Position numbers and translations under genes: made by a program. Source: an uncultured Bacteroidota bacterium (lineage in GTDB: Bacteria; Bacteroidota; Bacteroidia; Chitinophagales; Chitinophagaceae). Taken from it: a DNA stretch of 57,007 bases. The stretch is from the NCBI GenBank assembly GCA_903835005.1, contig CAILLK010000089.1, forward strand, positions 1 to 57,007, written 5' to 3'. Shown piece by piece: positions 1-7,884 of the stretch. The notes below the pieces were generated by a model. It was not told where the DNA came from, did not search any database, and was given only the letters and a program-made list of their open reading frames with translations. Numbering within the stretch: the stretch's first letter is position 1; each line of letters opens with the position of its first letter.

Positions 1-122
1 AGCGCATCTACAAAGCCCTCGGATATAAACATGTACCCTTCACCCGAAAAAAATTTGTAGTCCCCCCTGCCGAAATCCGAAAGACACAACTACCTGATAA
101 TGACATTGGATTATCTGGGTAG
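1..122 (+). CDS. C-terminal end of an unrecognised protein (5' truncated)
   Basis: An open frame enters from the left edge (codons from base 3) and stops at TAG 120-122, giving 39 residues that begin RIYKALGYKHVPFTRKKF. The pattern of a small aliphatic stretch followed by Y-K-x-L-G-Y-K resembles the end of GNAT acetyltransferases (LYEKLGF), but the fragment is too short to assign. A strong palindrome lies 38 bases after the stop. Either another frame could be the real one or this could be a gene remnant. Confidence 0.4.
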   Translation, partial: RIYKALGYKHVPFTRKKFVVPPAEIRKTQLPDNDIGLSG

Positions 123-1173
123 TACGCAATGTGGGTTAAAACAAGGGAAGGGGCAAAATACATTTCGTGCAAGGATGCTACAGCATCCTTGCACGAAATG
201 ATGCAGAAAATGGAGTACCTCTATTTTTGACAGAGATGACATATTTGTCGGGAAGTAATCGGGTGTAAAAAAGGCTTTATTGACGATACAAATTAGTGAT
301 TTAAAGACTTATTCACTCTGTTGGACGAAGCGATTCCAGTAGCGAAAGGTGCCACCCAACTGAAGTACGCTATAGTAGAAATTTTATAAAAAATTATTTT
401 TTTAATGTTCAAATATCCAACTCGCTATCAGACTTGATAAAATACTCAATGCAAGTGTAACAAAAAACAAAAGAAGCCTTAATCCGTCACGTCAATCATA
501 ACTATTTTTTGCTTTTTCTGCTTCCCTAGTAAGTACCAAAAAAGACCTGTGCACCATCTGTGCCGAAATAGTGACAACGATCATTACAATGATAGTACTA
601 GCAAGTCCAAATATTCAAATTGCATCGACAGTATTGTCTTGCTTCAGAATGCTTCCATAGTTTAATGTATAAATTATATAATCTATTTTCGATTCAAAAT
701 TTTGGGTATGTTGCGAAAATGCCCTCTCCCCTCCCGGTATACCTGCAAAGGCGCCGCATTCAGCTCTTCCCTCAAAGTTATCAATATTCCTGAAGGCACA
801 GCTTCTCTCGCGCTGATTATGTTCGACCCTCATGCCACGCCAACTAAAAGCGCTACCTTCCGGCATATATGAAATTTAGATCCCGATGGTATTATACCCG
901 AAAATATCTCAACCGACCACCAAAGCGAAAATCCATACAACCATCAGTATGGATACCAGGCAGCCTGTGCAAATGAAGGAACGCACTATTATCATATCAG
1001 GGTTTATGCCTTAGATACAAAATTGCTGCTCAACAAGCACATCAATAAAGCCATGCTCGAAAACACAATTAAAGGCCATGTGTTGGCAAAAGGAAAGTTC
1101 ATTTGCCAATCCAACAGATTGCTTGATTAACAGTATGTATAAAATACTTATACCGATACCTTTCAAAAATCGC
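123..1173. other. 1 kb region with no supportable gene
   Basis: This stretch is AT-rich, broken by stops in all frames, and holds only the palindrome at 161-200. Two short minus-strand frames (615-866 and 1011-1214) have no signal peptide, no recognisable domain and unlikely composition, and the second overlaps the 3' end of the next real gene. A minus-strand stretch around 510-610 could encode a hydrophobic segment followed by a charged tail but has no clear start. It may be decayed sequence. Confidence 0.5.
161..200. repeat. Perfect 19-bp inverted repeat with 2-base loop
   Basis: Bases 161-179 (CATTTCGTGCAAGGATGCT) are exactly reverse-complementary to 182-200, separated only by AC. The stem is half G/C and would form a very stable hairpin. 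It lies shortly after the stop of the truncated gene, so it may end that transcript. No T tract follows on either strand, which leaves open a REP-like or mobile palindrome. Confidence 0.8.
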
Positions 1174-1950
1174 TTACCATAAAAACAGCGGTACCAGCCA
1201 CCAGGGCGATACATACCAGGGGTCGTAGTAGGGTTCGTAATATTCTACGGTTTCGTATTCTTCTACTATGGTTTCCTGCTGGCTGCCATTATTGTTGTTG
1301 CGACGGTTTTCCTCTTCCTCCTCTTTGCGTCGGGTTTCTTCCTGGCGCAAGAGGTCCATCATCAGGTCGGTGCCCTGGCGCACAATATCTTCTATCACAT
1401 CCGGGGTGCCCAGGTCTTCGGGTTTCAGGGCATTGGTGCATATCTCCTCAATATCCTGCCACATTTCATCGCTGGCCAGGTCCATCTGCCAGCCGGTTAC
1501 CTGGGTATCAATTCGTTTTTCATTGATAAACGACATGAAAACGATCTCGGCGGGGTCCATTTTTTTAAAGATGGCAACAGCTATCCTCAGATCTTCAAAG
1601 CGCTCATCATTGGTAAAGTTGTCCCACTGCTCATCGGTATCGAAATCGAAGAACCGGGCGAAGGCAAACTCTCCCTTGGTGAGATCTACAAACGAAAAGA
1701 TATCAAACAGTCTCAGGTAATCCTGAAAGCGTTTATTGAACAATTCCAGGGATTCCCTGCCCTTGGCAGTGGGCACATAATTACGACCTGCTGTGGTTAC
1801 GTAGCCCTTGGCCATCAACTCCACAAAAAAGGGCTCCAGCACTTTATCGTCCTGGCTGGCCACAACGCCAAACTGGCGGTTATTTGATATCATTTCATCC
1901 AGCAACAATATGCTGCGGAAGTTCTTTTTATTGTTTTCGGTTACAAACAT
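1174..1950 (-). CDS. PspA-linked conserved hypothetical protein with winged-helix-like N terminus
   Basis: The 258-residue product has no signal peptide. Residues about 10-75 look like a winged helix: helices around ILLLDEMI and PFFVELMAKGY, then a hairpin and TAKGRESLELFNKR. The middle is acidic and rich in D/E/F. Around residue 205 a run of R/E/K gives a charged helix, followed by an N-rich linker and a final 25 residues loaded with Y, W and P ending LVPLFLW, which could touch a membrane. It is the last gene of a unit with pspA (69 bases upstream) and a lipoprotein gene. I do not recognise the family; a role in envelope stress is inferred only from the neighbours. Confidence 0.75.
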   Translation of the reverse strand: MFVTENNKKNFRSILLLDEMISNNRQFGVVASQDDKVLEPFFVELMAKGYVTTAGRNYVPTAKGRESLELFNKRFQDYLRLFDIFSFVDLTKGEFAFARFFDFDTDEQWDNFTNDERFEDLRIAVAIFKKMDPAEIVFMSFINEKRIDTQVTGWQMDLASDEMWQDIEEICTNALKPEDLGTPDVIEDIVRQGTDLMMDLLRQEETRRKEEEEENRRNNNNGSQQETIVEEYETVEYYEPYYDPWYVSPWWLVPLFLW

Positions 1951-2019
1951 GGCAATTCAATTTGAATTAAAGGCTTGCTCACACATCGGTAAGCAAGCCT
2001 GAAAATGATAAATAATTAT

Positions 2020-2727
2020 TTACTGTGCTACCTTAGCTGCAGCACGTTTTGCCTTAATGGCATCAAGTGCATTATTGCTGTTGGTACCTGCAAGCACTTT
2101 ATTTATTTCCTGTTCAGAACTCATAGTGCTGCTGGAAATATCGGCATGGGCATCGGCCAGAAACTGGGTAGCAGTGGTCTTGGCTTCCATACGGTCGAGG
2201 GTAGACATGAGGCCATCGGTATCAATATTGCTCAGGGCTTTATTGATAGCCAGTGAAGCATCGGCGATCTTGGTGCTCGATTTTATCATCTCGGTGCGGT
2301 GCTTGGCTTCTGTTATAGCATCGCGCAGCGCCTTGATCTTTGTTTCCAGGCTGGCAATAGCGGTTTCTGTTTTAGCGGCATCAGCAGCATACTTGGCCGA
2401 TGCATCGTTGTGCATCTGGTAGTTTTTGCTGGCTTCATTAGCCAATGCATTTCCTTTCTCTGCTTCTATTTTTCCTGTTTCAATACCATCCAGCAACTGG
2501 TTGGTTTTGCTTTCCCACTCCGCTGCCAGGTTAGCCTCTTTCTGGGCATTGGCACGGGTCTGGAGGGCTGTAGCTTTAATCTGAGCTTCAGCATTCAGGG
2601 CTTCCTGCAGGTTCTCGCTCAGTTCGCGAACAATCTGGTCTGCCATTTTTACCTGGTCTTCCATTTTATCGACCACTGCGTTGGCATTTGAAACGCCTAT
2701 ACGAAACAACCTCTGTAATAAACTCAT
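2020..2727 (-). CDS. PspA/IM30 family protein
   Basis: This 235-residue protein is almost entirely alpha-helical and rich in A, E and K, as expected of PspA/IM30/Vipp1 membrane-remodelling proteins. It starts with the family signature MSLLQRLFRIG, an amphipathic helix that binds membranes, followed by long coiled coils (about 25-90 and 100-180). The family binds stressed or leaky inner membranes as oligomeric rods or rings. An in-frame ATG lies 23 codons upstream, but the start at 2727 matches the family N terminus exactly. The gene sits between an upstream lipoprotein gene and a downstream unknown, all on the minus strand. No pspF, pspB or pspC is nearby, so regulation must differ from the enterobacterial psp system. 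Confidence 0.88.
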   Translation of the reverse strand: MSLLQRLFRIGVSNANAVVDKMEDQVKMADQIVRELSENLQEALNAEAQIKATALQTRANAQKEANLAAEWESKTNQLLDGIETGKIEAEKGNALANEASKNYQMHNDASAKYAADAAKTETAIASLETKIKALRDAITEAKHRTEMIKSSTKIADASLAINKALSNIDTDGLMSTLDRMEAKTTATQFLADAHADISSSTMSSEQEINKVLAGTNSNNALDAIKAKRAAAKVAQ

Positions 2728-2831
2728 TTTAGTTGGTTTTAGTTTTTGGAAATTATTAATTAAATACTTTATTGCAAAGCCGATGCCATGAATCATTTAT
2801 GGCAGAACAGCATGAAAAAGCAGAAAGAATA

Positions 2832-3659
2832 TTACCTGCGCCTGCCAAAAGATCTGCCGGAACTGCGAGAAGGGGCTGACCTCATAGGGCTGGAACTCCG
2901 GCTGCTGCTGTTGCCAAACCCTCCACTGCCAACAGGGCGGCTGGTATTCCGGTTACCAAAGCTTCTTTGTGAAGAAGTGGGCGAACTCAAAGAAGAACGG
3001 CTGGGTGTTGAGGAACGGCCTGCACTGCTGCTATGAGGTACAGTATAGGATGATGTAGTAGGCCTGTAAACGGTTCGAACTACAGTGCGGCGGGAAGTAT
3101 AATATCCCGGATAATGACCATAACCATACATGGGCATATAGTATGGGTGCGGCCTCATCAGGTATGCCATAAACAACATGGTACCGAAGGAGATATGCGG
3201 CTGGTAATAATCGTAATTGGGTCCGCAATATGCGGGTGTACCCTGAATCTGCAGGTTAGCGGTCTGGTTACTTTGATCAGGTGTGATCGTTAATTTGGCT
3301 ACAACTGTTGCCGGGTTTACCGCCGCATCATCTATTTCCAGTTGGTTCTGGCCTGTTTCCTTAACGGTCAGATAATCGATTTTTCCGTCTTTGTCCAGAT
3401 CCAGGTTATTAATATTTGTAGATGGGTCATTAATCTGCTGTTCGAGCACTTTAGGATCTGAACTTTTCTGAACAACTGTGGAGAGGGCATTGACATCAAA
3501 AGCAGTATTACTTGCATCTGCCTGTATGTTTACGTCGTTGGACATAGGCGAAACAGACACCCGGTTTTGCTGCTGGGGATACTGGCGGTCGTTGCTGCCG
3601 CCGCAGCTAAACAAACCCAGCGTTACTGCCGAAAGAGCAATTAAAAGTAATTTTTTCAT
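2832..3659 (-). CDS. Lipoprotein with an EF-hand-like loop and Ser/Arg-rich C terminus
   Basis: The 275-residue product begins with a lipoprotein signal peptide, with lipobox LFSC and Cys19. Residues about 50-130 form a small domain with DLDKDGKIDYL, a Dx(D/N)xDG calcium-binding-type loop. A short segment rich in M, P and Y follows (about 145-185). The last 85 residues are S/R/T/P-rich and end in RSSGRSFGRRR, giving a basic, probably disordered tail. It is the first gene of the pspA unit and has a good promoter just upstream. The function is unknown; it may sense or contact the envelope. Confidence 0.75.
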   Translation of the reverse strand: MKKLLLIALSAVTLGLFSCGGSNDRQYPQQQNRVSVSPMSNDVNIQADASNTAFDVNALSTVVQKSSDPKVLEQQINDPSTNINNLDLDKDGKIDYLTVKETGQNQLEIDDAAVNPATVVAKLTITPDQSNQTANLQIQGTPAYCGPNYDYYQPHISFGTMLFMAYLMRPHPYYMPMYGYGHYPGYYTSRRTVVRTVYRPTTSSYTVPHSSSAGRSSTPSRSSLSSPTSSQRSFGNRNTSRPVGSGGFGNSSSRSSSPMRSAPSRSSGRSFGRRR

Positions 3660-3682
3660 TGAATTGGTTGCTTAATGTAATA

Positions 3683-3711
3683 CAAAGATATAACGGATTT
3701 TTCGTAGCAAA
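3683..3711 (-). promoter_or_regulatory. Bacteroidota-type promoter for the lipoprotein-pspA unit
   Basis: On the minus strand the sequence reads TTTG (3711-3708), 17 bases, then TATCTTTG (3690-3683). This matches the Bacteroidota -33/-7 consensus TTTG-N17-TAnnTTTG. It ends 23 bases before the ATG at 3659, so the leader is short. No comparable site is seen before pspA or the third gene. Confidence 0.6.
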
Positions 3712-3777
3712 ATAATAATTCGGTGAATTAACGTTTACCGGCGGTGAGTATATAAATCAGGCGGATTAATAAAACAG

Positions 3778-4617
3778 TTATACTGAATTGGAATATTCGT
3801 CCAGCTTTTCTTTTTCGTCCCTTGTCAGGCTTTTAATACCCTTGCGGTGAATTTTTTCCAGAATATCGTCTATTTCATTCTGCTTAGCCCTTTTGTTCAG
3901 GTTATAGCGGTCTTCGATGTTGGCATTGCGGTGTTGCTTAAAGTAAAAATTATCTACAAACAGCACATGGGGTCTTGTAATAATGAGGTAAATGAAGAAT
4001 AGGGCCGGAACACTTATGATACAAATAGTAAAGAGATTACCGGAAAAAGCATACCAGTGAAAACATAAAGCTGTAAACATGCCTACCAATGCGCCGCCCA
4101 GGTGAGCCTCATGGCCAATATTATCGGCTTTGGAGCGGATACCATAGATGGAATAAAGGATATAAGCCAGCCCAAATAACCAACCTGGAATGGAAATGGG
4201 CAGGAAAAACAGCCGAACACTCATGCCGGGAAACAGAGCGATGGATGCAAAAATGATACCACAAACTGCTCCTGAAGCACCAACTGCACTATAATCGCCA
4301 TGCTGGCGGTGAATCAGAAGCGCCAGCAGATTACCTCCCACCAAACCAGCCAGATAAACAATGAGAAATGGAATGCCGCCCATATACAGCTCCAGCATAT
4401 TGCTAAATAAATAAAGGGTTACCATATTCATGATGAGGTGCACCCAACCGATATGGAGGAAGCCAGAACTAATGAGCCGGACATATTCTTTATTTACCAG
4501 TATTTCATCGACCCGGAAAGAAAAACGATCGAAAAATGACCCGCTTTTAAATCCTTGCCAAGAGAAGATTATGTTGATGAGGATGATGGTAAGGGAGATT
4601 AGCGGAATGGGGTGCAT
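3778..4617 (-). CDS. Rhomboid family intramembrane serine protease
   Basis: The 279-residue product has about six membrane spans and the rhomboid hallmarks: HIGWVHLIMN (H60 and N64, the oxyanion-side HxxxN motif), the nucleophile Ser115 in GASGAVCG, and the catalytic His172 in HEAHLGG. Rhomboids cleave transmembrane substrates within the membrane. The last 55 residues are soluble, charged and helical (from about IEDRYNLNKRAKQ), an extension often seen in Bacteroidota rhomboids. It is preceded by 130 bases of non-coding DNA on the other side of which the next gene diverges, so it is probably transcribed alone. The substrate is unknown. Confidence 0.9.
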   Translation of the reverse strand: MHPIPLISLTIILINIIFSWQGFKSGSFFDRFSFRVDEILVNKEYVRLISSGFLHIGWVHLIMNMVTLYLFSNMLELYMGGIPFLIVYLAGLVGGNLLALLIHRQHGDYSAVGASGAVCGIIFASIALFPGMSVRLFFLPISIPGWLFGLAYILYSIYGIRSKADNIGHEAHLGGALVGMFTALCFHWYAFSGNLFTICIISVPALFFIYLIITRPHVLFVDNFYFKQHRNANIEDRYNLNKRAKQNEIDDILEKIHRKGIKSLTRDEKEKLDEYSNSV

Positions 4618-4753
4618 ACTTGTGTAAATGGATAAGCAAGATAAGGAATTTTAAGATTCAGGATTATAAGAACAATGATTTTGGAATAATTGTATGACCT
4701 TTATATGAGTTTATCAAAACTTCCTTATATTTGTTTTAACAAAAGTACAACAT

Positions 4754-5410
4754 ATGAAAAACTACACCACTTTTCTACTTGTTGCTTTGCTTGCAACTGC
4801 AAATCTTAACGCCCAATCCTTCAACAAAGGCTCCCTGTTAATCAGCGTTTCGGAAGGTACCACCTATACCCATTATGTGATTACTGATAACAGCTCCAAT
4901 CCGGGCGTGGTAAAGGATTATAACCTGAACGGCGACCGAGATCCGCTGTTTATAGAATATGGTATATCTAAAAAATGGGGTATCGGCCTGCTAATGGGCG
5001 GAGATGTGTTTCATATCAATCCGTCATCTTACTACAATACCAGCTCGAATGATAAAAAGGTAATCACATCTGAACTTACCGCAGAGGGTAGCTACCATTT
5101 CTATAATAGCCGGAAATGGGACCTGTCAGGCTGCATAGGACTTGGTTTTGCCGGGGTAACATTCAATGGCTATAACGGCGATGGAGCCAGCACAAAATAT
5201 GATGCAGGTGGTAACATCATCAGGTTATCGGGCAAGGCAAGGTATTATCCGTTTAAGCGGTTTGGCATTTTGGGCATACTCAGCACCTACGCCGAATCTT
5301 GCTCGCCATGCCCAACCAATAACAACAGCAACAGCCTGGATAAGCTAACCAAAACAAATATTACCGGCTACGCAATTGAATTCGGCCTTTGCTACCGGCT
5401 AAGAAGGTGA
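4754..5410 (+). CDS. Putative outer-membrane beta-barrel protein
   Basis: The 218-residue product starts with a cleavable signal peptide (MKNYTTFLLVALLATANLNA, then Q). The mature part alternates polar and hydrophobic residues in strands such as KWGIGLLMGGDVF, WDLSGCIGLGFAGVTF and GYAIEFGLCYRL, and it ends in an arginine-rich strand, fitting a small eight- to ten-strand outer-membrane barrel. Two Cys in SCSPCP could form a disulfide in a loop. A -7-like TATATTTG lies at 4726-4733. The specific role is unknown. Confidence 0.7.
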   Translation: MKNYTTFLLVALLATANLNAQSFNKGSLLISVSEGTTYTHYVITDNSSNPGVVKDYNLNGDRDPLFIEYGISKKWGIGLLMGGDVFHINPSSYYNTSSNDKKVITSELTAEGSYHFYNSRKWDLSGCIGLGFAGVTFNGYNGDGASTKYDAGGNIIRLSGKARYYPFKRFGILGILSTYAESCSPCPTNNNSNSLDKLTKTNITGYAIEFGLCYRLRR

Positions 5411-5432
5411 GGTAGTAAACCGCCAACTATCC

Positions 5433-7121
5433 TCACTTCATCTTACTAACGGCTATCTCAAAAATCTCTTTTTCCAACTTATCAGCAGCATCGTTCATTT
5501 CTTCAGAGCGTTCCAGGATGTGTTTCAATTCTGCTGTCTCCATCAGTCCCTTTGCATTTGTTTTTACATTCAGGTAGGTTCCTTTTACTGCTGCTCTTGC
5601 ACATAGCGCACCAACACCTGCATCGCTGGCACAATTGGGGTTGCCATGGATCACCATAGCTTTAGCCAGATTGAAGGAATCAAATGCCAGTTCCATTGTT
5701 CGGTACGGAATTTTTATTGCATAAACGGTAGCCTCATCAATAGCCGCTTTCCGGGCCGCCTTTTCTGTATCATTGCTTTTGGGCATTCCATATGCTGCCA
5801 TTATTCTATTGTATGCATTGGTATCTTCATCTACCAGGCTCAGCATTTCTTTTATCAGTTGCTGCCCCTTTTCAGCCCATTCGGAGAATTCTTCCCATCT
5901 GTCGTCCCAGCCTTTCTTATGAGCCGAAAGATTAGCTACCATTGTACCCAAAGCTGCGCCCAAAACACCACAATAGGCAGCAATAGAACCGCCACCCGGG
6001 GCGGGAGTTTCGCCTGAAGTCTCGAGGGCAAAGCGGGTCAGCGATAAATCCACCAGTTTCTTAATACTTGTTTCCTGAAGGCGGTATTCTATAATTTTCT
6101 TATTCGGGTCGAACGGCCCCAACTCATCAAGCCCCAGCGACTTAACAGCTATACGCACCAGTTCGGCCTCTCCTACTCCTATACTTCTTTGCTGCCTGCG
6201 CAGAAAATACTTACCAGCTTCCAGCAATGCATCCAGTGGCACAAGCCCAACCAGTTCGCTGCCGGTTACCCGCATACCCCTTGCAGTGGCCCGCTCACAG
6301 GCTGTATTAAACAGGATATGCAGCGGGGTTGTATGCATATTGGTCAGGTTTACGGAAATCTGGGCAATGCCATATTCTTCTATGAACCAGCCTATTGCTT
6401 TTACATTTTTAAGCAAGCCGGGCTCCCAAACCGTATCTCCATCCGCATCTTTCACCACCTTACCTTTCTCATCTTTTTTCTGTCTGCCCTTTTCCCTGAT
6501 ATCAAACGCTACCGCATTGGCCCGGCGTGTAGATGTGGTATTGAGATTAATGTTGTAAGCTATGAGGAAATCTCTTGCACCGATAACTGTTGCCCCGCTG
6601 CGTTCATTAAATATTGCAGCCCCGTAATCCGGCTTCCATTCGGGTTTCGATATTTTACCGGCCAGCCCTTCGTACTCACCACTACGTATATCCGCAAGGT
6701 TGCGGCGGTAATCAGCAACTGCAGCATACTCATACAGGTAGGTAGGTATGCCTGCCTCTTCGCCTACTCTTTTTGCTAGCATTTTTGCAAACTCCACAGT
6801 CTCTTCCATTGTTATACCCGAAACCGGTATCAACGGGCAAACATCGGTAGCACCCATACGCGGATGTTCTCCGGTATGGTTGCGCATATCAATCACCTCG
6901 CCCGCCTTCTTTATTGCCTGAAAGGCAGCTTCTACGACATCGTAAGGATTGCCTACAAAAGTTACCACCGTGCGGTTTGTTGCCTTTCCAGGGTCCACAT
7001 CGAGCAGCCTGACCCCTTCTATCTTTTCTATTTCGTCGGTTATCTGCCTGATGACATCCATATTGCGCCCTTCGCTGAAGTTGGGCACACACTCTATAAT
7101 TGCGTTTTTAAGGTCTTTCAT
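5433..7121 (-). CDS. ftcD: Bifunctional glutamate formimidoyltransferase / formimidoyl-THF cyclodeaminase
   Basis: The 562-residue protein fuses two enzymes of histidine degradation. Residues 1 to about 300 are the formimidoyltransferase (IIECVPNFSEGR near the N terminus; NHTGEHPRMGATDVCPLIP), which moves the formimino group of N-formimidoyl-glutamate to tetrahydrofolate. Residues about 345-562 are the cyclodeaminase (TPAPGGGSIAAYCG), which releases ammonia to give 5,10-methenyl-THF. The ATG at 7121 is chosen over a TTG at 7142 because it puts the conserved IIECVPNFSEG at the usual place. The fused form is common in animals and some Bacteroidota. No hutH, hutU or hutI gene is in the window. 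It converges with the barrel gene with only 22 bases between. Confidence 0.95.
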   Translation of the reverse strand: MKDLKNAIIECVPNFSEGRNMDVIRQITDEIEKIEGVRLLDVDPGKATNRTVVTFVGNPYDVVEAAFQAIKKAGEVIDMRNHTGEHPRMGATDVCPLIPVSGITMEETVEFAKMLAKRVGEEAGIPTYLYEYAAVADYRRNLADIRSGEYEGLAGKISKPEWKPDYGAAIFNERSGATVIGARDFLIAYNINLNTTSTRRANAVAFDIREKGRQKKDEKGKVVKDADGDTVWEPGLLKNVKAIGWFIEEYGIAQISVNLTNMHTTPLHILFNTACERATARGMRVTGSELVGLVPLDALLEAGKYFLRRQQRSIGVGEAELVRIAVKSLGLDELGPFDPNKKIIEYRLQETSIKKLVDLSLTRFALETSGETPAPGGGSIAAYCGVLGAALGTMVANLSAHKKGWDDRWEEFSEWAEKGQQLIKEMLSLVDEDTNAYNRIMAAYGMPKSNDTEKAARKAAIDEATVYAIKIPYRTMELAFDSFNLAKAMVIHGNPNCASDAGVGALCARAAVKGTYLNVKTNAKGLMETAELKHILERSEEMNDAADKLEKEIFEIAVSKMK

Positions 7122-7283
7122 TGCTAACAATTGAGGGTGCAAAAGTAATGTTTGTGAAGAAGTAATTCAGGATTTGCCATTACCCTATATTTATAAACAA
7201 AACACCTGCATACCGATATTGGTTTTAAAATTCAGAAGAATTTTTGTATTCAGGGAACAGCAAAGAGCGTTAAGTTTTCATTA

Positions 7284-7318
7284 TAGTAACGCCAGCCTCA
7301 TCGAGACTGGCGTTACTA
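7284..7318. terminator. Hairpin downstream of ndk
   Basis: Bases 7284-7295 and 7307-7318 are exact inverted repeats (TAGTAACGCCAG and its complement), and a further CTC/GAG pair extends the stem. It sits 27 bases after the ndk stop on the minus strand and is the most likely end of that transcript. The following sequence is A/T-rich but lacks a clean U tract. Confidence 0.55.
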
Positions 7319-7344
7319 CTAATATTAATCTGAAATAACTACAA

Positions 7345-7761
7345 TTAAAACCTTTCCAGGCCGTTGAAGAAGAAATTACCTTCGATTGCTGCATTTTCAT
7401 CACTATCGGATCCGTGAACTGCATTTTCGCCAATTGAAGCTGCATATTTTTTACGGATGGTACCTTCTTCCGCCTGGGCAGGATTGGTTGCGCCTATGAG
7501 TTTACGGAAATCGGCAACCGCGTTGTCTTTTTCAAGGATTGCCGCTACTATAGGGCCACTGCTCATAAATTCGGTGAGCTCGCCATAAAAAGGGCGGGCA
7601 GCGTGTACCTCATAAAATTTTTCGGCCTGCGCCCTCGATATTTTAAGGTATTTCATAGCCACAATACGGAAACCGCCCGCATTGATCATCTGGAGAATGT
7701 TGCCAATGTTGCCTGCTTTTACTGCATCGGGCTTAATCATTGTGAATGTGCAATTCGACAT
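7345..7761 (-). CDS. ndk: Nucleoside diphosphate kinase
   Basis: The 138-residue protein has the normal length of bacterial Ndk. It shows the N-terminal [10 protein letters not shown] motif and the active-site segment NAVHGSDS with the phosphorylated His116. It transfers the gamma-phosphate of ATP to NDPs through phospho-His and balances cellular NTP and dNTP pools in the cytoplasm. It appears monocistronic, with its own promoter-like site at 7791-7817 and a hairpin after the stop. Confidence 0.97.
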   Translation of the reverse strand: MSNCTFTMIKPDAVKAGNIGNILQMINAGGFRIVAMKYLKISRAQAEKFYEVHAARPFYGELTEFMSSGPIVAAILEKDNAVADFRKLIGATNPAQAEEGTIRKKYAASIGENAVHGSDSDENAAIEGNFFFNGLERF

Positions 7762-7790
7762 ATATAAGTTTGTTTTTTAAAATAATGCCG

Positions 7791-7819
7791 CAAAGGTAAT
7801 TTAAATTTAAAAGTCAAAA
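7791..7819 (-). promoter_or_regulatory. Bacteroidota-type promoter for ndk
   Basis: On the minus strand TTTTG (7819-7815) is followed after 16 bases by TACCTTTG (7798-7791), close to the TTTG / TAnnTTTG consensus. It ends 29 bases before the ndk ATG. Confidence 0.5.
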
Positions 7820-7884
7820 GTTAAAAAAGAAAAAAGAGTGGCAGTTGATAATTCCTATACCAATAGCAGAATTTCAAATTGATT

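Noticed and set aside
615..866. 83-codon minus-strand frame in the gene-poor left region
   Set aside because: No recognisable domain, start context or signal; unlike real neighbours in composition and flanked by stops in a decayed-looking region.
1268..1720. Plus-strand 150-codon frame opposite the PspA-linked gene
   Set aside because: It is the antisense shadow of the 1174-1950 gene; its Ser/Arg-rich composition is what the reverse of an acidic protein gives.
3031..3110. GGTTCGAA near 3073 as a tRNA T-loop
   Set aside because: It lies inside the lipoprotein coding sequence and no cloverleaf can be drawn around it.
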